DNA of 64,000 nt from Neptuniibacter pectenicola (GCF_001597735.1 NZ_LUTS01000009.1:62001-126000); one strand, 5' to 3'; counted from the stretch's first letter, positions 1-9,453 are shown. A program made the numbers and translations. Notes: generated from the sequence alone by a model not told the origin.

Positions 1-187
1 CTTCGGCCTGGGCATCATGGTGCCAGCGACCATGTACTGAATCGAATGTAATCAGGTGGGCGAGTGTCGCTGCATCACCGGCGGGATCATTGAATTGAAT
101 AAACTCAATATCATTCCAATCAAATGCTGCTCGAAACGATAACCGTCCCATGCGCCCTAAACCATTGATACCTACTTTTATTGTCAT
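1..187 (-). CDS. ArsJ-associated glyceraldehyde-3-phosphate dehydrogenase, N-terminal part (cut by window edge)
   Basis: Only the first 62 codons are present; the gene runs off the left edge. The translation starts MTIKVGINGLGRMGR, a Rossmann nucleotide-binding motif (G6, G9, G11). An NDPAGDAATLAHL stretch follows at residues 33-45 and FDSVHGRWHH close to the edge. Both stretches are typical of the GAPDH found in arsenic operons and differ from glycolytic GapA. Family knowledge: this enzyme makes 1-arseno-3-phosphoglycerate from arsenate, which the ArsJ permease exports. It is the fifth gene of a leftward operon headed by arsR, so arsJ is expected just outside the window. A 93-nt gap separates it from the thioredoxin-like gene upstream. 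Confidence 0.85.
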   Translation of the reverse strand, partial: MTIKVGINGLGRMGRLSFRAAFDWNDIEFIQFNDPAGDAATLAHLITFDSVHGRWHHDAQAE

Positions 188-280
188 AATGACCTCGGAA
201 CCGAATAACGTTATGTGTTAAATAATGAAAATAGCCGTGCGTGTACGGTTGCTTTGTTGTACCTGTTTGTTAAGGCGCTG

Positions 281-520
281 CTATTCTTGGGTGAGCCAAG
301 TCTGGACCTGATCCCTGTGTGGGATTGAGCCGGAGTGGACGAGTTGCTCATCAATAACAACGGCGGGCGTACTCATCACCCCATACCCCATGATAACTTG
401 AGGGTCCGTTTCTTTGGTGACATTTACGTGAACGCCCGATTCCTGCGCGAGTTTGTCGATGAGTTCTGCTGTTTTGGTGCATTTTGTACAGCCACTACCA
501 AGTACTTTTATCTGTTTCAT
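281..520 (-). CDS. Small thioredoxin-fold redox protein of the ars operon
   Basis: A 79-residue protein of the redox-active disulfide / MTH895-like thioredoxin family. A CTKC active-site motif lies at residues 11-14 after the first beta strand (MKQIKVLGSG). The loop with the expected cis-proline is STPAVVID near residue 51. There is no signal peptide, so it is cytoplasmic. It starts 8 nt after the permease gene ends, with a good Shine-Dalgarno (gaggtgat). Proteins of this family are often encoded next to COG0701 permeases in metalloid operons. Inference: it reduces a disulfide in the permease or delivers a trivalent arsenical. The function is not established. Confidence 0.8.
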   Translation of the reverse strand: MKQIKVLGSGCTKCTKTAELIDKLAQESGVHVNVTKETDPQVIMGYGVMSTPAVVIDEQLVHSGSIPHRDQVQTWLTQE

Positions 521-528
521 AGATCACC

Positions 529-1521
529 TCATAAGAAAGAAGAGAACGCGTTGAATATCCAGCCAACGACAGTAAATGACACTAATAAGAGCAGGAACAC
601 GGTGGCGAGTAGTCGCCACTGCATCACCTGTTTAAGTAGGATAAATTCAGGGAAGCTCGCGGCAACGGTGCTCATGCAAAATGCTAACGTCGTGCCTATA
701 GGCAAACCATTGATGATTAAGCTTTCCATTACCGGAATAACACCGGTTGCGTTGGAATACAGAGGGATGCCGAGTAATACAGCCGCCGGAACAGACCACC
801 ATTGCCCATCGCCTAAGTACTGTTCGATCCAGCCATCAGGGACAAAACCGTGTAATGCGGCACCTAAGCCGACGCCGATGATGACCCACTTCCAGACCCG
901 GGAAAAGATCTCTAAGGTTTCATCTTTAGCAAACTCATGACGCTGAGCAAGCGGCATTGCGGTAGCGGTTTGCGAGTGATTGGTTTGGTCATTTTGTTGG
1001 CCCTGAGCAAGTGCTTTTGCGGCAAAGGACTGTAACCAGCGTTCCGCTTTGATGCTATCAAGGAAAAAACCACCCAGTGTGCCTACGCTGATTCCGATGA
1101 CAACATAGAGGAGGGTGAACTTCCAGCCGAGTAAACTCATCAGCAGTAAGATGGCCACCTCATTAATTAAGGGGGAGGTTAAAAGGAATGACATTGTAAT
1201 GCCAACGGGAATTCCCGCTGAGGTAAAGCCGAGAAAGACGGGGATGCTTGAGCATGAGCAGAACGGCGTGATGGCGCCAAACCCCGACCCCAATAAATAC
1301 CCAATGCCACGATTTTTACCTGACAGGTAATCCCTGACGTGCTCTACATTTAGCGATGCACGCAATAGGGCAACAACGTAGATCATGACGATGAGCAGGG
1401 CGTATATCTTGCTGACATCCTCAATAAAAAAGTGCACGGCATCACCTAACTTTGAATCAGGCGATAAACCGAAAATAGAATAGGTTAGCCAATCGGCAAA
1501 TTGTGTAAAGATGGCAAACAT
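529..1521 (-). CDS. ArsP-like permease (COG0701/DUF318)
   Basis: A 330-residue polytopic membrane protein with about eight to ten hydrophobic segments. The signature PFCSCSSIP carries Cys88 and Cys90 inside the first permease repeat. A second half begins after a hydrophilic loop near residues 165-200. The family includes ArsP, an exporter of trivalent organoarsenicals, which uses conserved cysteines. Membership of COG0701 is clear, but the substrate is inferred from position. The start codon overlaps the acr3 stop by one base (TAATG), implying translational coupling. The downstream thioredoxin-like gene is a probable partner. Length is normal for the family. Confidence 0.8.
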   Translation of the reverse strand: MFAIFTQFADWLTYSIFGLSPDSKLGDAVHFFIEDVSKIYALLIVMIYVVALLRASLNVEHVRDYLSGKNRGIGYLLGSGFGAITPFCSCSSIPVFLGFTSAGIPVGITMSFLLTSPLINEVAILLLMSLLGWKFTLLYVVIGISVGTLGGFFLDSIKAERWLQSFAAKALAQGQQNDQTNHSQTATAMPLAQRHEFAKDETLEIFSRVWKWVIIGVGLGAALHGFVPDGWIEQYLGDGQWWSVPAAVLLGIPLYSNATGVIPVMESLIINGLPIGTTLAFCMSTVAASFPEFILLKQVMQWRLLATVFLLLLVSFTVVGWIFNAFSSFL

Positions 1522-2543
1522 TAGTGTTCTCCAAACCAGTGCCGAGTGCGGTTGGCAAACCAGACTAAGCTGAGCATAACAGGGACTTCGACAAGGACAC
1601 CGACCACCGTGGCCAGTGCAGCACCCGAGTGGAGTCCAAAGAGGGAGATTGCCACTGCGACAGCTAATTCAAAAAAGTTAGATGTGCCTATCATGCAGGC
1701 GGGGGCTGCAATGTTGTGGGGGAGTTTCATTTTTTTAGCCCACAGATAAGCAATAGCAAAAATGCCATAGGTTTGAATAAGCAGTGGGATCGCGATTAAA
1801 CCGATGACTTCGGGCTGGGACAATAGGGTTTCTGCCTGAAAACCAAAGAGTAATACGACCGTCGCTAATAGGCCGATCATTGACCAAGGCTTTAAGGTTG
1901 AGAGTAGCCGGTCGAGTTGAGAATGGTCGTTCTGCTTATCGACTTTTTTCCGGGTTGCGACCCCTGCAACCAGTGGGATTACCACGTAAAGCACGACAGA
2001 CAGTAAAAGTGTACTCCAAGGTACCGCAATATCTGTTACGCCTAAGAGAAAGCCAGCAATGGGGGCAAAGGCGAAGATCATAATGATATCGTTCAGCGAG
2101 ACCTGAACTAATGTGTAGTTAGGGTCGCCTTTGGTTAGTTGGCTCCAGACAAAGACCATGGCGGTACAAGGGGCGACGCCTAAAAGAATCATCCCCGCGA
2201 TATATTCATTCGCAGTTTGTGGGTCAATCCAATCGGCAAAAATACCTTTGAAGAATAACCAACCCAGTAATGCCATGGTAAAGGGTTTGACTAACCAGTT
2301 AATCACTAAGGTTAAAAGTAAGCCTTTAGGTTTTTTGCCCACATCCTTAATGGATGAAAAATCAATTTGTACCATCATTGGGTAGATCATGACCCATATA
2401 AGCACGGCTACAACGAAATTGACGTGGGCAAACTCCAGTGAGGCGATCTGTTCAAAGAGGTGAGGGAATAGATTACCTAATATCACACCCGCAATGATGC
2501 AGATACCGACCCATACTGATAAATAACGCTCAAATGTGCCCAT
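1521..2543 (-). CDS. acr3: Arsenite efflux transporter, ACR3 family
   Basis: A 340-residue ten-helix transporter of the bile acid:sodium symporter superfamily. It contains the ACR3 hallmark [14 protein letters not shown], with the essential cysteine at position 126, and [16 protein letters not shown] in the later half. ACR3 proteins exchange cytoplasmic arsenite for protons across the inner membrane. The start ATG has a strong Shine-Dalgarno (aaggag). It follows arsR by 84 nt and is coupled to the ArsP-like gene downstream. It removes the arsenite made by ArsC, encoded 7 kb away on the other strand. Some annotations call this gene arsB, but it is not related to the ArsB pump. Confidence 0.93.
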   Translation of the reverse strand: MGTFERYLSVWVGICIIAGVILGNLFPHLFEQIASLEFAHVNFVVAVLIWVMIYPMMVQIDFSSIKDVGKKPKGLLLTLVINWLVKPFTMALLGWLFFKGIFADWIDPQTANEYIAGMILLGVAPCTAMVFVWSQLTKGDPNYTLVQVSLNDIIMIFAFAPIAGFLLGVTDIAVPWSTLLLSVVLYVVIPLVAGVATRKKVDKQNDHSQLDRLLSTLKPWSMIGLLATVVLLFGFQAETLLSQPEVIGLIAIPLLIQTYGIFAIAYLWAKKMKLPHNIAAPACMIGTSNFFELAVAVAISLFGLHSGAALATVVGVLVEVPVMLSLVWFANRTRHWFGEH

Positions 2544-2627
2544 GTTGCTTCTCCTTCGTTAATGCCTGAACGGTGTAGATAATAGGGCTGGCCCCGTTGT
2601 CAGCCTGCATCGTCGGTGTGCCTTGAT

Positions 2628-2975
2628 CTAAGCGCAACATAAGCGTGTACGGTCCGGCCGGTCCCCCATTTTCTTCAGTCGATCCTTATCATCCTTAATA
2701 AACAGGGCGTTGTTCGTTAGTGTTTCGGTTAAGACGGTGTGCATCCATTCGGGTAGCGCTTGATTAATACTGTAGAACACCCATTGACCTTGGCGTCGGT
2801 CGGTAAGTAAACCGCAATTTCTGAGTTGTGCAAGGTGTCTAGAGACCTTTGGCTGGCTTTCATTGAGCGCTTCCATGAGTTCACAAACGCACAACTCATC
2901 TTCCGACTGAATTAAGAGCAGGCATCGGAGTCGTGTCTCTTCGGAGAGGCATTTGTAGAACTGTATCGGTGGCAT
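2628..2975 (-). CDS. arsR: ArsR-family arsenite-responsive repressor
   Basis: A 115-residue winged-helix repressor. The ELCVCEL motif puts Cys29 and Cys31 in the first DNA-contact region, the type I arsenite-sensing pair. The recognition helix follows (QPKVSRHLAQLRNCGLL), then the beta wing (DRRQGQWVFYSI). The C-terminus ends CCA, possibly extra thiol ligands. ATG at 2975 is used; an in-frame TTG one codon upstream (2978) is better spaced from the GAGGAG Shine-Dalgarno and could be the true start. Its promoter carries an inverted repeat between the -35 and -10 hexamers, so the operon is probably autorepressed. Confidence 0.92.
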   Translation of the reverse strand: MPPIQFYKCLSEETRLRCLLLIQSEDELCVCELMEALNESQPKVSRHLAQLRNCGLLTDRRQGQWVFYSINQALPEWMHTVLTETLTNNALFIKDDKDRLKKMGDRPDRTRLCCA

Positions 2976-3036
2976 CAAAATCTAAACTCCTCGAATGAGC
3001 GGTGTCTTTATATTTGCGAGTTTTAATATATGAAAT

Positions 3037-3066
3037 ATTATATATATGAAAAAACATATATGTAAA
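3037..3066 (-). promoter_or_regulatory. arsR operon promoter with embedded operator
   Basis: Read on the minus strand, a -35 TTTACA (3061-3066) and a -10 TATAAT (3037-3042) are separated by 18 nt. The spacer is filled by an inverted repeat with 7-nt arms ATATATG / CATATAT and a 6-nt spacer (3042-3061 on the plus strand). A repressor bound here would block RNA polymerase directly. The position, about 60 nt before arsR, makes ArsR the obvious ligand. Confidence 0.7.
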
Positions 3067-3130
3067 GGCGTTATCCTATTTTTTTCTTTAACGAAAGATG
3101 TAACAAGGGTGAGCGTGCGGTTACTCGGCC

Positions 3131-4096
3131 TTATAACTCAGGCGAGACGAACCCTGGTGGTTTAATCGCAAGTACGGAGCATTGGAGCTGAGACAGTACC
3201 GTTTCCGCCGTGTTTCCGATGAGTACACCGGCAATGCCTGAGCGCGCAACCGTCCCCATAATGACTAAATCAATATCGTTTTCTTTCGCGAATTTTGGAA
3301 TCTCTTGGCCTGCAATCCCTTGGATCGTATGGGAGCGGGGGGAGACATATTCATAGGACTCGTCGCCTAGCTGCTGTTGCATTGTGTATAACAGCCCATC
3401 CATTTTTTGTTGGCGCAAGCGATGTTCGGATTCAAAGAGCTTACGTTCTATTTTATCCGGTTGCTCAGCCCATAAGCTAATAAAGCCGGCTTGTGGAACG
3501 TCATAGACATTCACAATATCCAGTGAGGTGAAGTTAGATAGGGATAGGGAGCTGGCCAGGTCGACGATCACCTCATTAATCTGCTCATTCTCCGTTTCGT
3601 CATTTTCTGTATCAAAATCTACAGTCGCCATAATGCGCTGATAGTTTTCCTTTTCGCTCTCTTTTTTCATCAGCCAGACGGGGCAAGGACACTGACGTAA
3701 TAAGTGCATATCGTCACTGACGATTAAGTGATCGAGCCAGTTGTACTCATCCGCTTCTTTGATGACTAAGTCAAAGTTATGGGCTTGGACGACGCGTATG
3801 CTTTCAATGTATTTTTTACCCGAGCGCACGAGGATGGTTGTTTCGATCTCTTTTTCTAATGCTTGAGAAAGTTTGGTTAGGGCCTCCTCTTCGCGCTCTT
3901 TGATGCGTTGCTGTAGGCTATTTTCATCAATGCCTATACCCTGTGCGTACAGTGGTAGGGTGGTTTTTGTGTGCATGGCGAGCAAGGTTAAATCGGCTTG
4001 ATTATTTTTGGCTAGCGACACGGCCCGCATCAAGGAGGGGGAGGGTTCATTGTTTTGATTGCCCATTACGTACAAAATATTTTGGAACCGATTCAT
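3131..4096 (-). CDS. Tandem universal stress protein (UspE-like)
   Basis: A 321-residue protein with two UspA folds, about residues 1-145 and 150-318. Each has an alternating beta-alpha pattern starting with ILYVMG or RIMATVDFD. The second half ends with the glycine-rich nucleotide-binding loop MGTVARSGIAGVLIGNTAE and VLAIKPPG. The length matches UspE-type tandem proteins. It lies 15 nt downstream of the broken Kef-type antiporter gene on the same strand. Usp domains often accompany cation antiporters and may sense nucleotide state. Cytoplasmic. Its exact role is unknown. Confidence 0.85.
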   Translation of the reverse strand: MNRFQNILYVMGNQNNEPSPSLMRAVSLAKNNQADLTLLAMHTKTTLPLYAQGIGIDENSLQQRIKEREEEALTKLSQALEKEIETTILVRSGKKYIESIRVVQAHNFDLVIKEADEYNWLDHLIVSDDMHLLRQCPCPVWLMKKESEKENYQRIMATVDFDTENDETENEQINEVIVDLASSLSLSNFTSLDIVNVYDVPQAGFISLWAEQPDKIERKLFESEHRLRQQKMDGLLYTMQQQLGDESYEYVSPRSHTIQGIAGQEIPKFAKENDIDLVIMGTVARSGIAGVLIGNTAETVLSQLQCSVLAIKPPGFVSPEL

Positions 4097-4111
4097 GATG
4101 ATACCCCTCTG

Positions 4112-5799
4112 CTATTTTTGTTTACTTAGTTGTATATCCATGCCGTCTAGTAGTAACTCCGAAGCCCTGTCGGCGGCATCTTGAAATGGCTCGAAAACAA
4201 GGTCTATACCTAGGATTTTTAGCTCTTCTGTTTCTGTTTTACTATGGGAAACCGTTGCGATTTTTCCACTAAAGCCGGCAACGCGCGTGAGTTGAACAAT
4301 TGTTTTCCGCGTATCTTCAGAGGAGATACCGGTGTGATGATAAGGGATCGTCGACACAATCCATTGTGCATGGCGTAGGGGGAGCTCTGTGATAAATTCG
4401 GCATCGGTCACATCACCATATTGAGTATCTAGCCCCAGTTGATTCCAGTGTTTGATTGTTTCTGGGCTGAAATCGATCCCTAATACCTTAAACCCCTTAT
4501 TTTTTAGTCGCATTGCGATGGCTGTGCCGAGTCGGCCTAGGCCAAAAATAATGATTGGGTAATGCCCGCAGGAGTGGTGTTCCTCTGACTGTTCTTTAGG
4601 TGTGCCTTCGCGTTCAAAGATACCGAGTAGGGGCTCTGCCAGAGAGTAGAGCCAGTGTGAGTAGGTGATCATATAGGTTGATGCCGCAATGGTCACAATG
4701 CCCACCAGTGTGACGAGGCCTAATATATCCTGCTGCAAGTGTCCTAGGCTGATCCCCATGGCAATGAAAATTCACTGATCTGTGCCACCGTCAACCCAGC
4801 GAGAAAGCCTGTTCTCTTACGGTAGCCCATCAGGCCCATGATGATTAACACAATGAGCGGATTTCCGATGAGTACAAACAGTGAAAATATAATAGCGCCA
4901 GAAATATGTGAGCCTAACAAAGATAGATCGAGTGTTGCGCCCAAGGCAATAAAGAAAAATAACAGTAAAAAATCACGCAGTGGGGCGAGTCGTGCGGCAA
5001 TACTCTCGCGATAAGGTGTTGACGCTAAGGCGACCCCTGCCAGTAGACCGCCGACTTCCATGCCAAGGCCTACAAAATCACCTATTGCAGCAAAAAGTGC
5101 GGCCTGGGCGATGGCATAAATAACTAAGAGTTCCGGTATTTTTGCCAGTTGCTCTGTGAGTGGGTTAGCAATATAACGGACAAAAACAATAACAAATAGG
5201 AGCAGTCCACCCCCTGATAGCGCGACGTTCCAAACGGAGCTATCGTTGGTGCCATCATGGCCGTCACCTATGCCGATGGCAGCAAGGACGATCATAGCCA
5301 GTACCACCACAAGGTCTTGTACAATCAAAAAGCCTAGTGCAATTTGACCATGCAGTGAATCAATCTCTTTTTTGTCCGAGAGGAGTTTAACGATGATGAT
5401 GGTGGAGGAGAAGGTGAGCGCCACAGCAACATAAAGGCTGGTGATGTGACCTAGATCTAAGCTTAATCCGATGAAATAGCCCGCGATCGATGTAAATGCG
5501 ACCTGCCCTAGACCGGTCATCAGCGATACGCCACCGATAGAGCGTATCAGTTTTACATCAAGCTTAATCCCAACTAAAAACAGAAGTATTGCGATCCCTA
5601 ATTCTGACAACAGGGTTATCTGCTCTTTGGAGTGAACAATATCTAAAACCGAAGGGCCGGCAATTAAACCGACGGCGATAAAGCTGACAATTAACGGTTG
5701 TTTCATCAATAGGCCGATGAAACCGATCACCGTTGCTAATACCATTAATGCCGTAATTTAGGTGAAGGTCGACTGTGTGACCAATTCGATTAGACTCAT
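4112..5799 (-). pseudogene. Kef-type cation:proton antiporter, broken by a nonsense codon and a frameshift
   Basis: Reading from ATG at 5799 gives MSLIELVTQSTFT, then TAA at 5758-5760 (codon 14), after which the same frame continues ITALMVLATVIGFIGLL into a full CPA2 antiporter domain. Thirteen hydrophobic segments follow. At about 4760 the frame reads AQISEFSLPWGSA-stop, where the family has EFSL-I-x-A-A-MGISLGH. Only two bases separate the Leu and Met codons, so about 10 nt are missing. The second frame (ATG 4759) continues GLVTLVGIVTIAASTYM, then a TrkA-N domain (IIIFGLGRLGTAIAMRLKNKG) to 4112. The overlap ATG has no Shine-Dalgarno. The intact gene would be about 565 codons. Two lesions argue against a single sequencing error, but the fragments could still be translated separately. 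Confidence 0.85.
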
Positions 5800-6047
5800 A
5801 TTTTAAAACTCATCCTTGTATTCGTAATCTATACTGCTGATCTTTTGGGTGTCTTACATAACCTTATGTGGTTGCGGAGAGCTGATGTCTCAGTCTGCAT
5901 TGATCGTTGATTGTGCCAAATAATTGACCTGCGTCCGGCATGCGGGTCACTGCTTATTATCAGTGCAATAACCCGTCCCTATTCCCCAAACCTTATAAAA
6001 TAAAGCGCTGACCTGCAAAGGCATAAGGTGTTTTACGCCGCGACATT

Positions 6048-7775
6048 TTAAGTGCTTAATTTTAGTCCCACCGAGACAATACGTTCGCCTTCGGTTTCTC
6101 TAACAATAATTTTAACCAGACCAAGCTGAACTTGGTCACCCACCACCGGTTTGCCATGGAATTGGCTAATTAAATAGCGTTCGACGGTCATTTCGGCGCT
6201 GTCAGGGTCGATCTCAAACCCATACTGTTGAGCGATGTCGGCCATGTGGGCGCTGGGTAACAAAACGAATTCGCCAAAGAAACTGTTAGATTTGAGCGAG
6301 GAGGACAGGGTCGCGGGGGCGAAAATACGTCCTAATGCTGTTTTAGCCGGGCTTGTGGCCAAAATCATAACTTGGTCTTCGGGTAGAAATGTTTGCGGTT
6401 CTAGATCGCTTATTAGTTTACCTTGTCGGATAACACCGACCATCTGACACTGGTCAGTTAAAGGTAGATTATTGGCGGATGACCCGACCGCGCTGCTGCC
6501 GGCGACAACCGGATAGATTAAGAGGTTTTTATCTTGGTCGTGTTTAATGGTTAAGTGTAAATAATTAGGCTCATCCGACGTGGGAGGGAGCTCTATTTTT
6601 AACCACCTCGCCACCGGCGCAATTGTCCAGCCTTGCAGTATCAGTGAGATTAACACCACAAAAAATACAAGATCAAAGTAGGTTTGTGTATGTTCCAAGC
6701 CCGCTAACGATGGGAACAGTGCCAAGATGATGGGCACCGCCCCACGTAATCCGCACCAGCCAATAAATACCTGCTCGCGCCAGGGGAAATGGAACGGAAG
6801 TAAAGACATGACGATCGCCACAGGCCGTGCGATAAAGATCAGTACAAAGGCGATGGCTATCGCTGGGATAATAATCGGTATCATATGGCTTGGGGTGATG
6901 AGTAAGCCGAGCATTAAGAACATACCAATTTGACTTAACCACGCTATTCCATCATGGAAGCGATGGATCTCGTTGCTATAAATAAGCGGGGTATTACCAA
7001 TAATAACGCCAGTGATAAAGATCGCGAGGAAGCCACTGCCGTTGAGATGGTTAGTGATACCGAAGATACAGATACCACCCGCTAGTGCAAGCAGCGGATA
7101 GAGCGATGAAGGAAGTGGTAAGCGTTTGAGTAATTGAGCGACGATGTGGCCGCCCGCAAAGCCGAAAGCTAAACCTAGCCCCACCTGGCTGAGTAACTCA
7201 CTTGCAATGGTCCAACCTTGGCTGCCGCTATCGCTAAGTTGAAGCAGTTGCACTAGGGTGATCGTTAAAAAGATTGCCATCGGGTCATTGGAGCCCGACT
7301 CGATTTCTAGGGTGGCGCTTGTCCGTTCTTTTAAGTCTAAACCTGCGCTTCTGAGTAAGCCAAAGACGGCTGCAGCGTCTGTCGATCCAACAATGGCGCC
7401 GATTAATAGCCCATCAAGGAGCGGTAAACCTAAAATAATATGTGCGGCATAGCCGGTGATACCTGCGGTGATAATAACGCCAACCGTGGCTAATGACAGT
7501 GCGGGTTTAAGACTAACACGGAAGCTTTGTGTTTTTGTGCCAAGCCCCCCGTCAAAGATAATAATGGCAAGCGCAATATTGCCGAAAAGGAAGGCCATAT
7601 TAAAATCGTCAAACTTAATACCACCGATTCCGTCTTCCCCAGCCAGCATACCTAAGACTAAAAAAACCAATAAAACAGGCGCACCTATACGGCGAGTTAA
7701 AACGCTGGCAACAACGCATAGCATTACAAGTAGGCCGGATAGGAAAATGTATTGGTAGGTGGCGTCTATGGTCAT
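6048..7775 (-). CDS. nhaP2: Potassium/proton antiporter NhaP2 (CvrA)
   Basis: A 575-residue CPA1 antiporter. The first about 390 residues are hydrophobic, with about 12 transmembrane segments. The ion-binding region is LEIESGSNDPMAIFLTI near residue 155, and IIIFDGGLGTKTQSFR precedes it. A cytoplasmic tail holds a TrkA-C/RCK-C domain (about 400-485) and a C-terminal CorC/HlyC-like domain (about 495-575), the normal NhaP2 layout. The family exports K+ (or Na+) in exchange for H+ at the inner membrane. It points the same way as the broken Kef gene and is separated from it by 248 nt. It may now be the only working antiporter of this pair. Confidence 0.9.
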   Translation of the reverse strand: MTIDATYQYIFLSGLLVMLCVVASVLTRRIGAPVLLVFLVLGMLAGEDGIGGIKFDDFNMAFLFGNIALAIIIFDGGLGTKTQSFRVSLKPALSLATVGVIITAGITGYAAHIILGLPLLDGLLIGAIVGSTDAAAVFGLLRSAGLDLKERTSATLEIESGSNDPMAIFLTITLVQLLQLSDSGSQGWTIASELLSQVGLGLAFGFAGGHIVAQLLKRLPLPSSLYPLLALAGGICIFGITNHLNGSGFLAIFITGVIIGNTPLIYSNEIHRFHDGIAWLSQIGMFLMLGLLITPSHMIPIIIPAIAIAFVLIFIARPVAIVMSLLPFHFPWREQVFIGWCGLRGAVPIILALFPSLAGLEHTQTYFDLVFFVVLISLILQGWTIAPVARWLKIELPPTSDEPNYLHLTIKHDQDKNLLIYPVVAGSSAVGSSANNLPLTDQCQMVGVIRQGKLISDLEPQTFLPEDQVMILATSPAKTALGRIFAPATLSSSLKSNSFFGEFVLLPSAHMADIAQQYGFEIDPDSAEMTVERYLISQFHGKPVVGDQVQLGLVKIIVRETEGERIVSVGLKLST

Positions 7776-8724
7776 GCAGTGCCCTTAGTCAAAGTGTGTG
7801 GTGGTTTATCGGTTGGCCGACACTCATTCATGTGATTGATATGAGTGTTCTTCCCTGAGTTACTTTGTGGATTCTCCTTTTTACGTATTCGATTCAGTTG
7901 TAGTAATAGGGAAGATAGATATAAATGCGCTGCTAAATTTAGAACCTGCATAGGTGCTATACAGATCACTTAGGGTATTGTTTTAGCATTTATTATTGTT
8001 TTAGGTGATACGCCAGCAAGCGCTAAAGCCCCAAAAGGGTAAGACCAGGATTAACTGATCTGTTTATAATTACTTATGGGCCCCGTTGAATATTTCAAGA
8101 GCCTGAGTGGTTATTAATATGCCCATTCTAGCATTTAAATGGGGCGCTACAATATGCTTTATCGTATGGAAAGAGCGTCTCAGGGGCTTGATAGAAGTTT
8201 TCTCTGGTTTGATCGGTTTATCGCTGTTTTTGGCGTGCACGTAAAATTAGCCACAGATAGCCTGTCAGCCTTTGATTTGGTGTGTATTACACTCTTTCGG
8301 GTCGTTAAATAAATGATGTTAAGTACTCCGTGTAGTGATTTTTGCCCGAAATTTCCGGGATCTGGATGCTTATATTTGGTGCTAAAGATCAAGATGTAAA
8401 TTCGAATCTATTTCCCATTAGCGTGCTAGACGCGTCCTATTCATTAGCGAACGTGGGTTTAAGTGGAAAATGAGGCAGCTGAATAGGGTAGTAGATATTG
8501 CCTACAGCTCTTTCTACATGATCTCTAGGCGCATTCGGTAGATTAAAAAAAGAAGAAAAGTCTTTTGCGTAGCGCGTAAATGTTTACATCTGTTTTTGAG
8601 TAAGATAAAAGGCGGTTACTTGTTTGAGAGAATGTAGCGGTGGTACAGGTTCTTTCTCTGCGGCATTGTAAAACAGGTCCTGTATTGACGTAAAAAGTAT
8701 TGAAGTAAAAGGTATTGAACTGAT
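7776..8724. other. About 950 nt without a recognisable gene
   Basis: This gap separates nhaP2 (leftward) from arsH (rightward). Both strands are rich in stops. The longest plausible small frame is 8154-8312 on the plus strand (52 codons, starting MLYRMERASQGLDRSFLWFD). It has no good Shine-Dalgarno and no recognised similarity. A short hairpin CCCGAAATTTCCGGG lies near 8344. The last 50 nt hold a palindrome and tandem repeats, listed separately. I saw no transposase remnant or tRNA. The region may be a degraded gene or a recombination scar. Confidence 0.6.
8673..8720 (+). repeat. Palindrome and three tandem 15-nt repeats before arsH
   Basis: An 11-nt palindrome ACAGGTCCTGT (8673-8683) is followed at once by three head-to-tail copies of GTATTGAnGTAAAAn, at 8682-8696, 8697-8711 and a partial copy from 8712. 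The repeats end within about 10 nt of the arsH start. They may be regulator binding sites or a replication-slippage expansion. No standard Shine-Dalgarno is present between them and the start codon. Confidence 0.7.
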
Positions 8725-9453
8725 ATGAGTGAAGTAAACCTAGAAAACCCCTCGCTACCCAATATAGATGATACGTTGCTGGATCGACCATCGTTTGAAA
8801 AGTGCGTAGGAAAGCAGAGTGAACATGCGCCACGTATATTATTGCTTTATGGGTCTTTGCGGGAGCGTTCTTTTAGTCGACTGGTTATTGAAGAATCTGC
8901 GCGTTTGTTAACGCGTTTTGGTGCCGAGGTGAAAATTTTTAACCCTGAAGGGCTGCCTCAGGTGGATGTTGCAGATGAAAACCATCCCAAAGTGCGAGAG
9001 TTACGGGAGTTAATGATGTGGTCTGAGGGGCAAGTGTGGTGTTCCCCTGAGCGCCATGGTGCGATGACCAGCATCTTTAAAAGCCAGTTAGATTGGGTGC
9101 CTCTGAATATGGGCGGCGTTAGGCCAACACAAGGAAAAACACTGGCTGTCATGCAGGTTTGTGGTGGTTCGCAATCGTTTAATGTTGTCAATCAGCTGCG
9201 TGTGTTAGGGCGATGGATGCGGATGGTAACGATCCCGAATCAGTCTTCTGTACCTAGGGCTTATTTAGAGTTTGATGACAACGATAGAATGAAACCGTCC
9301 CCCTATTACAATCGTATAGTGGATGTGATGGAAGAGTTAATGAAATTCACCTTATTGCTACGTGATAATAAAGGCTATTTTGTCGATCGTTATTCTGAGC
9401 GTGTGGAAACGGCTGAGCAAGTGAGTGAGCGGGTTAACCAGCGGTCATTGTAA
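8725..9453 (+). CDS. arsH: ArsH, NADPH-dependent FMN oxidoreductase for organoarsenicals
   Basis: A 242-residue flavodoxin-like protein. The FMN-phosphate loop [15 protein letters not shown] spans residues 40-54. The conserved block [29 protein letters not shown] is diagnostic of ArsH, as is the N-terminal [14 protein letters not shown] segment. ArsH oxidises trivalent methylated or aromatic arsenicals to less toxic pentavalent forms, using NADPH, in the cytoplasm. It is followed by arsC after 135 nt on the same strand. Its partners acr3 and arsR are 6-7 kb away on the other strand. The start lies within a few bases of a tandem repeat array and has only a weak Shine-Dalgarno (aaaagg, 12 nt away). 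Confidence 0.93.
   Translation: MSEVNLENPSLPNIDDTLLDRPSFEKCVGKQSEHAPRILLLYGSLRERSFSRLVIEESARLLTRFGAEVKIFNPEGLPQVDVADENHPKVRELRELMMWSEGQVWCSPERHGAMTSIFKSQLDWVPLNMGGVRPTQGKTLAVMQVCGGSQSFNVVNQLRVLGRWMRMVTIPNQSSVPRAYLEFDDNDRMKPSPYYNRIVDVMEELMKFTLLLRDNKGYFVDRYSERVETAEQVSERVNQRSL

Noticed and set aside
4112-4759. Independent TrkA-N domain regulatory protein
   Set aside because: Its first residues MGISLGH complete a transmembrane segment of the Kef family and there is no Shine-Dalgarno before the ATG; a frameshifted antiporter explains it better.
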